This document shows, piece after piece, positions 9,116 through 18,043 of a stretch of DNA of 64,000 nucleotides (position 1 is the stretch's first letter; every line of letters begins with the position of its first letter). This DNA is from Suilimivivens sp964393865 (GTDB lineage Bacteria > Bacillota > Clostridia > Lachnospirales > Lachnospiraceae): contig CAYMUW010000008.1 of the NCBI GenBank assembly GCA_964393865.1, positions 19,433 through 83,432 of the forward strand, in the 5' to 3' direction. The notes beneath the pieces are model-generated. The model did not search any database and was not told where the DNA came from. It saw only the letters and a list, made by a program, of their open reading frames with translations. The position numbers and the translations under genes are program-made.

Positions 9116-10213
9116 ATGGCAGGCTCAACTTTAGGAACTAATTTCAAAATAACCACATGGGGGGAATCGCATGGTAAAGCTCTCGGAGCGGTTATTGACG
9201 GCTGCCCTGCGGGGCTGCCCTTATGTGAAAAGGATATTCAGGTTTATCTTGACAGACGCAAACCCGGTCAAAACAGCATTTCCACTCCCAGAAAGGAAGC
9301 GGATCAGGTAAAGATTCTTTCCGGCGTATTCGAGGGAAAAACCACCGGCACGCCTATTTCCCTGCTGATCCCCAACACTTCCCAGAAATCATCGGATTAC
9401 AGCGAAATTGCATCTTATTACCGGCCCGGACATGCAGATTATACCTTTGATGCCAAATATGGATTTCGGGATTATACCGGAGGCGGACGCTCTTCCGGCC
9501 GGGAAACCGCCGGACGTGTGGCAGCAGGCGCTGTTGCCATTAAAATCTTAAAGGAGCTTGGTATAACCATTACCGCTTATACCCGTTCCATCGGCCCTGT
9601 AACCATTGACGATGTGCATTTTGACAAATCCGCTATCTATTCCACCGCTACCTGCATGCCTGATCCTGCGGCTGATGAAAAAGCAACCGCTTATTTAAAG
9701 GAATGTATGATGGAAAAGAATTCCAGCGGCGGCGTAATTGAATGTTTGGTTGAAGGACTTCCCGCCGGTATCGGCGATCCCGTATTTGAGAAGTTGGATG
9801 CCAATCTTGCCAAGGCAGTCATGTCTATCGGCGCCGTCAAGGCTGTGGAAATCGGAGACGGTACCTTGGTATCTTCCGCCAAGGGTTCGGAAAATAACGA
9901 TGCGTTCCGTATCTCTTCCGAAGGCATTACCAAAAAGACCAATCATGCCGGCGGCATTTTAGGCGGTATCAGTGACGGTTCAACACTGCTTCTCCGTGCT
10001 CATGTGAAACCTACTCCTTCTATTTTTCAGAAGCAGGAAACGGTAAACAGAAACGGTGAAAACATCGAAATCGAAATCAAGGGCCGCCACGATCCGGTAA
10101 TCGTTCCCAGAGCCGTGGTAGTTGTTGAGGCCATGACAGCCCTTACTGTGCTGGATGCCTGTATGGCAAATATGACTGCAAGATTAGATTATTTGAAGGA
10201 TTTTTATTGTTAA
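9116..10213 (+). CDS. aroC: Chorismate synthase
   Basis: The last step of the shikimate pathway. It converts 5-enolpyruvylshikimate-3-phosphate to chorismate with reduced FMN. The protein opens GTNFKITTWGESHGKALG, the family start signature, followed by GCPAGLPL, the RRKPGQNS substrate/FMN loop, the FRDYTGGGRSSGRET motif and the C-terminal KGRHDPVIVPRAV block. The 365 residues are normal length. It stands alone on the plus strand between two minus-strand groups, with its own promoter; no other aro genes are adjacent. The start has AAAGGAAAA a few bases upstream. Confidence 0.96.
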   Translation: MAGSTLGTNFKITTWGESHGKALGAVIDGCPAGLPLCEKDIQVYLDRRKPGQNSISTPRKEADQVKILSGVFEGKTTGTPISLLIPNTSQKSSDYSEIASYYRPGHADYTFDAKYGFRDYTGGGRSSGRETAGRVAAGAVAIKILKELGITITAYTRSIGPVTIDDVHFDKSAIYSTATCMPDPAADEKATAYLKECMMEKNSSGGVIECLVEGLPAGIGDPVFEKLDANLAKAVMSIGAVKAVEIGDGTLVSSAKGSENNDAFRISSEGITKKTNHAGGILGGISDGSTLLLRAHVKPTPSIFQKQETVNRNGENIEIEIKGRHDPVIVPRAVVVVEAMTALTVLDACMANMTARLDYLKDFYC

Positions 10214-10220
10214 AAGCATA

Positions 10221-10487
10221 TCAGTGATTCCCTGAAAAGACGGGAGCTGCCAATGGCAGCTCCCGCTTGATCGGATTTTCTCTGATTTTCTTACAAAGTG
10301 CAAAGCCGCTTTCTCCTGTAAGATTAATATCCAGCAGCATTAAGTCCACTTGATTTTCCTCTAAAAATGCTTCTGCGCTTTGTATCGTTACTGCCCATGC
10401 ACAGGTCACATCAAACAGTTCAAAGTACTCGCAGGTCATTTTCGCAAGCTCTTCTTCATCATCCACAATCAGACAGTTATAGGGCAT
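10221..10487 (-). pseudogene. Truncated response-regulator receiver domain
   Basis: An 88-residue open frame matching only the first two thirds of a CheY-like receiver. It has the acidic pair in LIVDDEEEL (Asp9-Asp10) and the phospho-acceptor Asp53 in LMLLDINLTGESG. The fold stops after the region of helix 3: the beta-4 Ser/Thr, the beta-5 Lys and any output domain are missing. The last codons (from about LPLAAPVF) are read from a perfect hairpin at 10241-10265, so the gene was probably cut by a deletion and now ends in foreign terminator sequence. It sits 24 bases downstream of the lactonase gene and ends 8 bases from the aroC stop. A functional mini-receiver is possible but unlikely. Confidence 0.6.
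10241..10265. terminator. Hairpin between aroC and the truncated receiver gene
   Basis: A perfect 11-bp inverted repeat, CGGGAGCTGCC / GGCAGCTCCCG, with a 3-base loop. On the minus strand it is followed by TCTTTTC. On the plus strand there is no U-run until ATTTTC some 10 bases later. It probably stops transcription coming from the lactonase side and may also attenuate aroC read-through. It lies inside the open frame of the receiver fragment. Confidence 0.55.
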
Positions 10488-10511
10488 CTCATCCCTTTCA
10501 TATAACCAGAC

Positions 10512-11573
10512 TTATTTTATTCTGTAAAAAATCACGCAGTTCGGCTGATCTACCTTCATCTCACGTCCGTTCATTACAAGGGTTCCCTTTTCGGTATCCA
10601 CATTGAAGAAGGTCATGGAATCGGATTCATGGTTTAAGGAAACCAGATGCTTATTATCCGGGAAAAGCGCTACATCCTTGGGGTAATCACCACTGACCGG
10701 CAGACAGAATAGCTTGGTCAGCATACCGCTTGTCTGATCTATGGAATAAACAACCGCACTGTTGTCCCCTGCATTGGAGCTGCAGATATATTTGAAATCC
10801 TCGGAAAAATTAAGTGCGCTTGCCGCTGATCCCTTGGCATGATAGTCATTTAATGTGGAAATACTTTGAATCTTATTAAATACCGGGTTGCTTCTCTCAT
10901 CAAGTCCATAGGTATATACATCAATATAATTCTTTAACTCATGCACAATATACAGGAACTTGCCGTCCTTTGAAAATTTCAAATGTCTGGGAGCCGATTC
11001 CTGCTCGCTTCTTATGATATCAACCTGACGCAGCTTTCCGCTTGTGTGATTTAACTCGTATACCACCACATGATCCATTCCCAAATCTGCCGCACACAAA
11101 AATCTGTTATCTCTGGTCATTTTGACACAGTTGATGTGGGGACGGAAATTGCGCTCCGCAATACTTCCCAACCCCTTATGGAATATCTCCTCCGTAATAT
11201 CTCCTATAGAACCGTCTTCATTGACCCTAAGAACCGTAAGCTTGGCATCATGATACCCTGCCACAAACAAAAATTTGTCATCATAATCCGTGGAAAGATA
11301 ACAGCCTCTCATTCCATTGATGGGTGCATGATTTAAGGTCTCCAGGCTTCCATCGGCCTTAATTTTGCATGACTCTACGCCGAAATCGGTGATAGAGTAT
11401 AAATATTGGCGGTTATGAGATATGGTGACATAAGAGGAGTTGGTAATCTGTACCTGATCCTTCTCAATAAATCTTCCGTTCTCTATATCCACATCATAAA
11501 TTCTGATCCCGCAGCTGCTCTTATTTCCTGATGTATAAGTAGATACATATGCAACATATTTTTCTTTTTCCAT
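10512..11573 (-). CDS. Lactonase-family seven-bladed beta-propeller protein
   Basis: 353 residues of repeating beta strands of the PF10282 type (YbhE/Pgl-like 6-phosphogluconolactonase family). Repeated blade patterns include SGKLRQVDI, PRHLKFSKDGKFLYIVHE, DVALFPDNKHLVSLNHES and a final NCVIFYRI. There is no signal peptide, so it should be cytoplasmic. Family members hydrolyse 6-phosphogluconolactone in some bacteria, but many have no proven substrate, so I do not assign the reaction. It is divergent from the polyamine operon and followed closely by a truncated receiver gene. ATG at 11573, with AAGGAAGG upstream. Confidence 0.8.
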   Translation of the reverse strand: MEKEKYVAYVSTYTSGNKSSCGIRIYDVDIENGRFIEKDQVQITNSSYVTISHNRQYLYSITDFGVESCKIKADGSLETLNHAPINGMRGCYLSTDYDDKFLFVAGYHDAKLTVLRVNEDGSIGDITEEIFHKGLGSIAERNFRPHINCVKMTRDNRFLCAADLGMDHVVVYELNHTSGKLRQVDIIRSEQESAPRHLKFSKDGKFLYIVHELKNYIDVYTYGLDERSNPVFNKIQSISTLNDYHAKGSAASALNFSEDFKYICSSNAGDNSAVVYSIDQTSGMLTKLFCLPVSGDYPKDVALFPDNKHLVSLNHESDSMTFFNVDTEKGTLVMNGREMKVDQPNCVIFYRIK

Positions 11574-11620
11574 ATCAAGCCTTCCTTTTCCACATGGGAT
11601 ACCATTCTGTCTTTAGGGCA

Positions 11621-11650
11621 ATTATATCATCCTTTTGTTTAAAATGGAAA
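11621..11650 (-). promoter_or_regulatory. Putative promoter for the lactonase-family gene
   Basis: On the minus strand a perfect TATAAT (plus-strand 11621-11626) is preceded at 18 bases by TTTCCA. The -10 is convincing and the -35 is weak. It lies in the 213-base divergent gap with the XRE regulator. Confidence 0.45.
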
Positions 11651-11668
11651 CTTAAAATGCAAAATGTA

Positions 11669-11696
11669 TTGACATTCTTTTTCTGATCTGTATAAT
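11669..11696 (+). promoter_or_regulatory. Promoter of the polyamine operon
   Basis: Perfect TTGACA (11669-11674) and perfect TATAAT (11691-11696) with a 16-base spacer, about 90 bases upstream of the XRE-cupin gene. It should drive the regulator and potABCD together. Confidence 0.8.
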
Positions 11697-11713
11697 TAGT
11701 GTCAGTGTTTTTA

Positions 11714-11732
11714 AGTTTAGTTTTACTAAACT
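11714..11732. promoter_or_regulatory. Candidate operator for the XRE-cupin regulator
   Basis: A perfect 8-bp inverted repeat, AGTTTAGT / ACTAAACT, with a 3-base spacer. It starts 18 bases after the -10 box, just past the expected transcription start. The position and symmetry suit autorepression by a dimeric XRE protein. That it binds this regulator is inference. Confidence 0.5.
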
Positions 11733-11786
11733 CAAAGTTTATTATAATTGTAAGCGGATTTTTGTGAATAAGGGATTGGATTTTTT

Positions 11787-12338
11787 ATGAATAACGGAAT
11801 TAATATTGGAAACAAAATTAAGGATCTTCGAACGCAGAAGGGACTCACACAGGAGGAGCTGGCAAATCGATGTGAATTGTCAAAAGGATTTATTTCACAG
11901 CTGGAACGTGATCTGACCTCTCCTTCCATCACTACTCTTGTGGACATTCTGCAGTGTCTGGGTACTGATTTGAAGGAGTTTTTTAATGACTCCGAAGATA
12001 CACAGATTGCTTTTAAACAAACCGACTATTTTGAAAAGATAGATGAAGAGCTTCACAACAAAATTGAATGGATCATCCCCAATGCCCAGAAAAATATGAT
12101 GGAACCCATTCGTCTTACTCTTGCTCCCGGCGGTTCCACCTACCCGGATAACCCTCATGAGGGCGAAGAATTCGGATATGTGATATCCGGCAGTGTAACT
12201 TTGATACTTGGAAAGAAATCCATCCGGATGAAAAAAGGCGAATCCTTTTACTTTACCGCTAAAACCACCCATTATCTGAAAGCGGATCAAAAAACAGGCG
12301 CTGTTGTCATTTGGGTCAGCAGCCCGCCAAGCTTTTAA
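11787..12338 (+). CDS. XRE-family regulator with cupin domain
   Basis: 183 residues. The N-terminal helix-turn-helix (about 9-63) shows the classic LRTQKGLTQEELANRC and GFISQLERDLTSPS, and a C-terminal cupin barrel (about 112-180) contains HEGEEFGYVISGSV. This is the PuuR-like architecture seen beside polyamine genes, where the cupin is thought to sense a small ligand. It is the first gene of the potABCD operon, 22 bases before potA, and most likely represses or tunes the operon in response to polyamines. A palindrome just after the promoter is a likely binding site. Confidence 0.88.
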   Translation: MNNGINIGNKIKDLRTQKGLTQEELANRCELSKGFISQLERDLTSPSITTLVDILQCLGTDLKEFFNDSEDTQIAFKQTDYFEKIDEELHNKIEWIIPNAQKNMMEPIRLTLAPGGSTYPDNPHEGEEFGYVISGSVTLILGKKSIRMKKGESFYFTAKTTHYLKADQKTGAVVIWVSSPPSF

Positions 12339-12360
12339 TACATTTCGAGGAGGCAGTGCA

Positions 12361-13434
12361 ATGAATAAAGTATTGATTGACCTGAAAAATATCAGCAAAT
12401 CCTTTGATGGTCAGATGGTTTTGGATGACCTTAACCTCTATATCCGTGAAAACGAGTTTTTGACTCTTTTAGGCCCAAGCGGTTGTGGTAAAACCACTAC
12501 CCTGCGTATTCTTGGCGGCTTTGAAACGCCCGACACGGGAAGCGTAATTTTTGACGGCCGGGATATCACTCAGCTTCCTCCAAACAAACGACAGCTTAAT
12601 ACGGTTTTCCAGCGTTATGCTCTCTTCACCCACATGACCATTGCGGAAAACATTGCTTTCGGCCTTAAAATCAAGAACAAAAGCAAAGCTTATATTGACG
12701 ACAAGATCAAATATGCCTTAAAGCTGGTTAATCTGGAAGGTTACGAAAAACGTATGCCGGATTCCCTAAGCGGTGGTCAGCAGCAGCGTATTGCCATTGC
12801 ACGTGCTATTGTCAATGAACCCAAGGTGCTTCTTTTGGATGAGCCCTTAGGCGCCCTTGATTTGAAGCTGCGTCAGGATATGCAGTACGAATTGATCCGT
12901 CTGAAAAATGAGCTGGGAATCACCTTTATTTATGTGACACACGATCAGGAGGAAGCCCTTACCATGTCCGACACCATTGTGGTCATGAATCAGGGATATA
13001 TTCAGCAGATTGGCTCTCCCGAGAAAATATATAATGAGCCGGAAAACGCCTTTGTTGCCGATTTTATCGGGGACAGCAATATTATCCGTTCCACCATGAT
13101 TGAGGATAAGCTTGTAGAAATTCTGGGAACCCGTTTCCCCTGCGTGGATACGGGCTTTGGCAAAAACAAGCCTGTGGACGCCGTAATCCGTCCTGAGGAC
13201 GTAATTCTCTCCTCTCCGGCAAACGGCAGAATGAAGGGCGTTGTCACTCATCTGATTTTTAAAGGCGTTCACTACGAAATGGAAGTTACAGCAAACGGCT
13301 TTGAGTGGCTGGTGCACTCCACCGGTATGTTCCCGGTAGGTACCGAAGTGGGTCTTGATGTGGACCCTTTCAATATTCAGATTATGCACAAGCCAGCATC
13401 CGAGGATGAGGAGGCAGTGGGAGTCAATGAATAA
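12361..13434 (+). CDS. potA: Spermidine/putrescine ABC transporter ATPase
   Basis: ATP-hydrolysing subunit of the polyamine importer on the inner face of the membrane. Visible are Walker A GPSGCGKTT, the Q-loop FQRYALF, the signature LSGGQQQR, Walker B LLLDEPLGALD and the switch histidine in VTHDQEEALT. A C-terminal TOBE-type regulatory domain follows (from about residue 240, with VDAVIRPEDV). The start at 12361 (MNKVLIDLKN, 357 aa) has GAGGAGG upstream. The longer open frame from 12304 would overlap the regulator. It ends 8 bases inside potB. Confidence 0.95.
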   Translation: MNKVLIDLKNISKSFDGQMVLDDLNLYIRENEFLTLLGPSGCGKTTTLRILGGFETPDTGSVIFDGRDITQLPPNKRQLNTVFQRYALFTHMTIAENIAFGLKIKNKSKAYIDDKIKYALKLVNLEGYEKRMPDSLSGGQQQRIAIARAIVNEPKVLLLDEPLGALDLKLRQDMQYELIRLKNELGITFIYVTHDQEEALTMSDTIVVMNQGYIQQIGSPEKIYNEPENAFVADFIGDSNIIRSTMIEDKLVEILGTRFPCVDTGFGKNKPVDAVIRPEDVILSSPANGRMKGVVTHLIFKGVHYEMEVTANGFEWLVHSTGMFPVGTEVGLDVDPFNIQIMHKPASEDEEAVGVNE

Positions 13435-14257
13435 GAAACCTGTTTCCAAGAAAAAACTACTTGGCACGCCCTATTTTATCTGGTCCGTTCTATTTATCAT
13501 CGTTCCTCTGTGCATGGTATTTTATTATGGACTTACAGACAAAAGTGGTGCTTTTACGCTGGACAACGTTCTGGCAATTGCCTTACCCGAACATGCAAAG
13601 GCTCTGTGGATTGCCCTTGGCTTATCCCTGATTGCGACTGCAATCTGTCTTTTGCTTGCTTATCCGCTGGCTATGATTTTATGCAGCAAAAAAACAGGCC
13701 AGCAAAGCTTTATTGTACTGATTTTTATTCTGCCCATGTGGATGAACTTTTTGCTTCGCACCCTTGCATGGCAGACTCTTCTGGAAAAAACGGGGGTAAT
13801 AAATAATATTCTGGGCTTTTTTCATTTACCTCCGCTTAGCATTATCAATACGCCCTACGCCATTGTGCTTGGTATGGTTTATAATTTCCTGCCCTTTATG
13901 GTGCTGCCGATTTATAATGCTCTTTCCAAAATTGACGGCAATGTAATTAATGCCGCTAAGGATCTAGGCGCAAACAGCGTTCAGGTATTCTGGAAGGTAA
14001 CGCTGCCCTTAAGCATTCCCGGAATTATCAGCGGAATTACCATGGTATTTATTCCGGCACTTACTACCTTTGTTATCAGCAAGCTTCTTGGGGGAAGCAA
14101 GATACTTCTCATCGGAAATGTGATTGAAGAAGAATTTACCCAGGCAAGCAACTGGCACTTGGGAAGCGGTCTTTCTATTGTGCTGATGCTGTTTATCATT
14201 GTGAATATGCTTCTTACGGCTGTATTCGACAAGGAGGGGGAGGGTTCGTTTCTATGA
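13427..14257 (+). CDS. potB: Spermidine/putrescine ABC transporter permease PotB
   Basis: One of two integral membrane subunits of the polyamine importer. The 276 residues have six predicted spans and the permease EAA-type loop AAKDLGANSVQVFWKVTLPLS that couples to PotA. The ATG at 13427 (MNKKPVSKKK) overlaps the potA end by 8 bases, with GGGAG just upstream. The open frame reaches back to 13355, but that region belongs to potA. It is coupled to potC by an ATGA overlap. Confidence 0.94.
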   Translation: MNKKPVSKKKLLGTPYFIWSVLFIIVPLCMVFYYGLTDKSGAFTLDNVLAIALPEHAKALWIALGLSLIATAICLLLAYPLAMILCSKKTGQQSFIVLIFILPMWMNFLLRTLAWQTLLEKTGVINNILGFFHLPPLSIINTPYAIVLGMVYNFLPFMVLPIYNALSKIDGNVINAAKDLGANSVQVFWKVTLPLSIPGIISGITMVFIPALTTFVISKLLGGSKILLIGNVIEEEFTQASNWHLGSGLSIVLMLFIIVNMLLTAVFDKEGEGSFL

Positions 14258-15027
14258 TAAAAACTATTGCTCAAAAAATTTATATTGCGCTGATTTTTAT
14301 CTTTCTGTACGCTCCCATTGCAACTTTGATGGTTTTATCCTTCAATGCAAGCAAGACCCGGGCAAAATGGGGCGGCTTTACCTTAAAATGGTACGTGGCC
14401 CTGTTTCGAAATGATGATATTATGCAGGCACTTTTCAATACCCTTTTGATTGCCCTGATTGCCTCCGTGGTTTCCACGCTCATTGGTACGGTGGCATGCA
14501 TTGCAATTATGAACCTTAAAAAGCGTTCCCGCGCCGTGATTATGGGAATTACCAATATTCCCATGCTGAATGCGGAAATCGTTACCGGTATTTCCCTGAT
14601 GCTTTTGTTTATCAGTATGGGCTTTCGTTTTGGCCTTGGAACCATTCTGCTTTCTCACATCACCTTTTGTATTCCTTACGTAATCTTAAGCGTGATGCCG
14701 CGAATGAAGCAGATGAATCCATACACCTATGAAGCAGCGTTGGATCTTGGTGCCGGTCCCGTATACGGCTTTTTTAAGGTGGTATTTCCCGAAATCCTTC
14801 CCGGTGTACTCTCCGGCTTTTTGATGGCTTTTACCATGTCCATCGATGATTTTATTATCACACACTTTACCAAGGGTGCCGGCGTGGATACTCTTTCCAC
14901 TAAAATCTATACGGAGGTTAAGAAGGGAATCAAACCGGAAATGTATGCCTTATCCACTATTATTTTCATGGTGGTTCTCATTCTTCTGCTTCTTGTAAAC
15001 AGAAGACCTGTAGAAAAGAAAAAATAA
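14254..15027 (+). CDS. potC: Spermidine/putrescine ABC transporter permease PotC
   Basis: The second permease subunit of the polyamine importer, 257 residues with six predicted spans. The EAA loop AALDLGAGPVYGFFKVVFPE is present, and the SIDDFIITHFTKG stretch near the end is typical of PotC. The ATG overlaps the potB stop in ATGA, and GGAGGGGGAGG lies upstream, so translation is strong and coupled. It is followed after 29 bases by potD. Confidence 0.94.
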   Translation: MIKTIAQKIYIALIFIFLYAPIATLMVLSFNASKTRAKWGGFTLKWYVALFRNDDIMQALFNTLLIALIASVVSTLIGTVACIAIMNLKKRSRAVIMGITNIPMLNAEIVTGISLMLLFISMGFRFGLGTILLSHITFCIPYVILSVMPRMKQMNPYTYEAALDLGAGPVYGFFKVVFPEILPGVLSGFLMAFTMSIDDFIITHFTKGAGVDTLSTKIYTEVKKGIKPEMYALSTIIFMVVLILLLLVNRRPVEKKK

Positions 15028-15056
15028 TTTAAATACTTTTACCAAAGGAGTCTGCT

Positions 15057-16118
15057 ATGAAAAAATTTATTTGTATTGCTTTGGCCCTCTCTACTGTATT
15101 ATCCCTGCTTCTTACCGGCTGTGGCAGCGGAAGCGGCGGCGAAAACGGAGAAGTTATTGTTTACAACTGGGGGGAATATATTGACCCCGAAGCACTTACC
15201 ATGTTCGAGGAAGAAACCGGAATAAAGGTTGTCTATGACGAATTTGAAACCAATGAGACCATGTATCCCAAGGTAGAGGCAGGCGCAACTGCTTATGATG
15301 TAATCTGCCCCTCCGATTACATGATCCAGAAAATGATAGACAATGATCTTCTGGCAGAGATTAATTTTGATAACATTCCCAATGCCAAAAACATCGGACA
15401 GCAATATTTTGAGCAGTCCAGGGAATTTGACCCTGAAAATAAATATTCCGTTCCTTACTGCTTCGGCACTGTCGGAATTCTTTACAATAAGACAATGGTA
15501 TCTGAGCCAATTGACAGCTGGTCCGTTCTTTGGGATGAGCAATATGCTGACAATATCCTTATGCAGGATTCCGTAAGAGACGCCTTTATGGTTGCCCTTA
15601 AGCTGAACGGCTATTCCATGAATACCTTAAATGAGGATGAGCTGCAAACCGCAAAAAATGCTTTGATTGAGCAGAAGCCTCTGGTGCAGGCCTATGTCAT
15701 CGATCAGGTCCGCGATAAAATGATCGGTGACGAAGCAGCTATCGGTGTTATTTACTCCGGCGAAGCCATCTATACCCAGCGCGAGAATGAAAATCTGGAA
15801 TATGTTATTCCCAGGGAAGGAACTAATGTATGGATTGATTCCTGGGTAATTCCTAAAAATGCACCCAACAAGGAAAATGCCGAAAAGTTCATTGACTTTA
15901 TGTGCAGAGCCGATATTGCCCTGATGAATTTTGAGTACATTACCTACTCTACTCCCAACACTGCGGCACAGGCCCTGATCGAGGATGAAGATATCAAAAA
16001 TTCTCCTATCGCCTTTCCTGATTTATCACAGTATGAAAATCTGGAGACCTTCCACTATCTTGGTTCCGAGGGCGATGAGCTTTATAACAATCTTTGGAAA
16101 GAGGTAAAGTCCGAATAA
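15057..16118 (+). CDS. potD: Spermidine/putrescine-binding lipoprotein
   Basis: Extracellular substrate-binding protein of the importer. The lipoprotein signal ends in LLLTGC with Cys22 as lipidation site, and a Gly/Ser tether follows. The mature part carries the family motif VYNWGEYIDPE, then FETNETMYPKVEAGATAYDV and the binding-site regions CFGTVGILYN and WIDSWVIPKNA. At 353 residues it is the usual size. It is last in the operon, with AAAGGAG before the start and a bidirectional terminator about 20 bases after the stop. Confidence 0.95.
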   Translation: MKKFICIALALSTVLSLLLTGCGSGSGGENGEVIVYNWGEYIDPEALTMFEEETGIKVVYDEFETNETMYPKVEAGATAYDVICPSDYMIQKMIDNDLLAEINFDNIPNAKNIGQQYFEQSREFDPENKYSVPYCFGTVGILYNKTMVSEPIDSWSVLWDEQYADNILMQDSVRDAFMVALKLNGYSMNTLNEDELQTAKNALIEQKPLVQAYVIDQVRDKMIGDEAAIGVIYSGEAIYTQRENENLEYVIPREGTNVWIDSWVIPKNAPNKENAEKFIDFMCRADIALMNFEYITYSTPNTAAQALIEDEDIKNSPIAFPDLSQYENLETFHYLGSEGDELYNNLWKEVKSE

Positions 16119-16140
16119 TAATCCTATCGTTCTATCATAT

Positions 16141-16174
16141 AAAAAGAGTACAGACAAAAGCCTGCACTCTTTTT
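16141..16174. terminator. Bidirectional terminator between potD and proA
   Basis: AAAAAGAGTACAG pairs with CTGCACTCTTTTT, with one A-C mismatch and a loop of about 8 bases. Both strands end in a run of five Ts, so it can serve the convergent potD and proA transcripts. The minus-strand arm overlaps the proA stop codon. Confidence 0.75.
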
Positions 16175-17426
16175 ATTTCCTCACATGTCCCTTTCCTCTA
16201 ATCATATATTTGTAGGAGGTAAGCTCCTTAAGCCCCATAGGACCTCTGGCATGTAGCTTTTGGGTACTGATTCCGATCTCAGCTCCCAGACCAAATTCAA
16301 ATCCGTCTGTAAATCGGGTGGAGGCATTCACATACACACAGGCAGCATCCACCCCGTTTAAAAACTTCTGTGCATTCTCCTCATTGGTGGTTAAGATTGC
16401 TTCCGAATGTCTGGTACTATACCTATTAATATGGGCAATCGCCTCATCTATGGAGGAAACTGTTTTCATGGAAATAATATAGTCCAGATATTCGGTTCCG
16501 TAATCTTCTTCCGTTGCGGGAACACAGTCGATAATCTGTCTTATCTGTTCATCTCCACGGATTTCTACATTGTGTTCCCTTAACGCTTTGGCAAGCTCCG
16601 GAAGGAGTTGTTCCTTTACCGCCTCATGAATCACCAGAGACTCGCAGGCATTGCACACGCCAATTCTCTGGGTTTTCGCATTAATAATGATAGGAACCGC
16701 CTGCTTTAAATCCGCCCATTCGTCCACATAAATATGACAGTTTCCTGTTCCGGTCTCGATTACAGGGATAATGCTGTTTTCTACTACTGTTTTAATCAGA
16801 CCCGCTCCGCCTCTTGGTATCAGCAGATCTACATATTCCTTCATACGCATAAACTCCTGCGTCACGCTGCGATCCGTGGCTGTAATAAGCTGTATGGCAT
16901 CCGGTGTAACTCCTATGCCTGCCAGCACTTTTCTGATCACAGCCGTAATAGCTTTATTGGAATGTATTGCATCGCTGCCTCCCTTTAGGATCACCGCATT
17001 ACCGCTTTTAAAGCATAACGCAAAGGCATCTGCCGTCACATTGGGGCGGGATTCATAAATAATTCCGATTACCCCCATGGGAACTCTTCTTTTTTCAATA
17101 TGAAGACCATTGGGGCGGTCTATAACCTCCATCAGCTCTCCTATGGGATCATCCAGTTCCGCTACCTGTCTAAGTCCCTCAGCCATCTGGGCAATTCTAT
17201 CCTGTGTAAGGCGCAGCCTGTCAATTAAACCGGCGTGCATTCCCTTTTCCTCACCAGCCCGGATATCCTTTTGATTTTCTTCAAGCAGAAAAGTACTTTC
17301 TTTCACCAGCGCCAACGCCACCTCAACAAGCGCCTTATTTTTTATTTCTGTTTCCAGTATTTGCAGCTCATACTTGGCACTCACGGCCTTGCTTCCCAAT
17401 TGCTTTAACATATCCGATTGTTCCAT
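16173..17426 (-). CDS. proA: Gamma-glutamyl phosphate reductase
   Basis: Reduces gamma-glutamyl phosphate to glutamate-5-semialdehyde with NADPH in proline synthesis. It is an aldehyde-dehydrogenase-fold enzyme of 417 residues. Visible are GVIGIIYESRPNVT, the glycine-rich LKGGSDAIHSN, the catalytic Cys region KTQRIGVCNACESLVIHE and the conserved C-terminal FGLGAEIGISTQKLHARGPMG. proB is not adjacent. It starts 17 bases after the 5-formyl-THF cyclo-ligase gene, with GGAG and AAGGA upstream. Confidence 0.95.
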   Translation of the reverse strand: MEQSDMLKQLGSKAVSAKYELQILETEIKNKALVEVALALVKESTFLLEENQKDIRAGEEKGMHAGLIDRLRLTQDRIAQMAEGLRQVAELDDPIGELMEVIDRPNGLHIEKRRVPMGVIGIIYESRPNVTADAFALCFKSGNAVILKGGSDAIHSNKAITAVIRKVLAGIGVTPDAIQLITATDRSVTQEFMRMKEYVDLLIPRGGAGLIKTVVENSIIPVIETGTGNCHIYVDEWADLKQAVPIIINAKTQRIGVCNACESLVIHEAVKEQLLPELAKALREHNVEIRGDEQIRQIIDCVPATEEDYGTEYLDYIISMKTVSSIDEAIAHINRYSTRHSEAILTTNEENAQKFLNGVDAACVYVNASTRFTDGFEFGLGAEIGISTQKLHARGPMGLKELTSYKYMIRGKGHVRK

Positions 17427-17443
17427 CTTCCTTATCTCCGTTT

Positions 17444-18031
17444 CTATCTTATCACACCATTCTCCGTAACAATGATTTCCGGTCTGACATCATGCTCTTC
17501 CATTGGTACATTTTTGGCGATCTGGCATTCAAAGGCAAGAGCCGCTCCGTGAAGTCCTATGTAATCCGCAAGAAAACGATCGTAAAATCCCTTTCCGTAG
17601 CCCATTCTTCCACGCTGTCTGTCAAAGACTGCTCCGGGGATTAATATCAGGCAGTCCATCTGTGTCATCATTTCAAGCGTAAACAGCTTTTCCCAATTTT
17701 CATCAGGTTCTCTGATGCCCTGATATCCCGGCTTCAATTCCTCTAACGAGCTTATTTCATAGAAACGAATGTCCATTCCTTCCACCCTCGGCGCAAACAC
17801 CCTCTTGGAAGGATCTGAAAGCAATTCTGAAACCAGCTCGGTGGTCATAACCTCACTTCTGTAATCCATATAGACAAGAACTGCCTGTGCATTTTGATAA
17901 ACCAGCTCCCGCTTCAGATTTTCCTGAATTTTCCGGCTTTTTTGCGTTCGCTCGCTGACAGAAAGGCTGTTTCTACAGCCCAGATACCTGTTTCTGATGC
18001 TCTGCTTACTGATGTGACTATTCTCTCCCAT
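17444..18031 (-). CDS. 5-formyltetrahydrofolate cyclo-ligase
   Basis: Converts 5-formyl-THF to 5,10-methenyl-THF with ATP, returning stored folate to the one-carbon pool. The 195 residues show the basic N-terminal helix, the SEVMTTELV region, and the C-terminal phosphate/Mg motif GRMGYGKGFYDRFL that defines the family (MTHFS/YgfA). AGGAGG lies upstream of the ATG at 18031. It is between proA and an FAD oxidoreductase in a tight minus-strand cluster. Its pathway partners folD and fhs lie some 20 kb away in the window. Confidence 0.92.
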   Translation of the reverse strand: MGENSHISKQSIRNRYLGCRNSLSVSERTQKSRKIQENLKRELVYQNAQAVLVYMDYRSEVMTTELVSELLSDPSKRVFAPRVEGMDIRFYEISSLEELKPGYQGIREPDENWEKLFTLEMMTQMDCLILIPGAVFDRQRGRMGYGKGFYDRFLADYIGLHGAALAFECQIAKNVPMEEHDVRPEIIVTENGVIR

Positions 18032-18043
18032 GGACAGTCCTCC

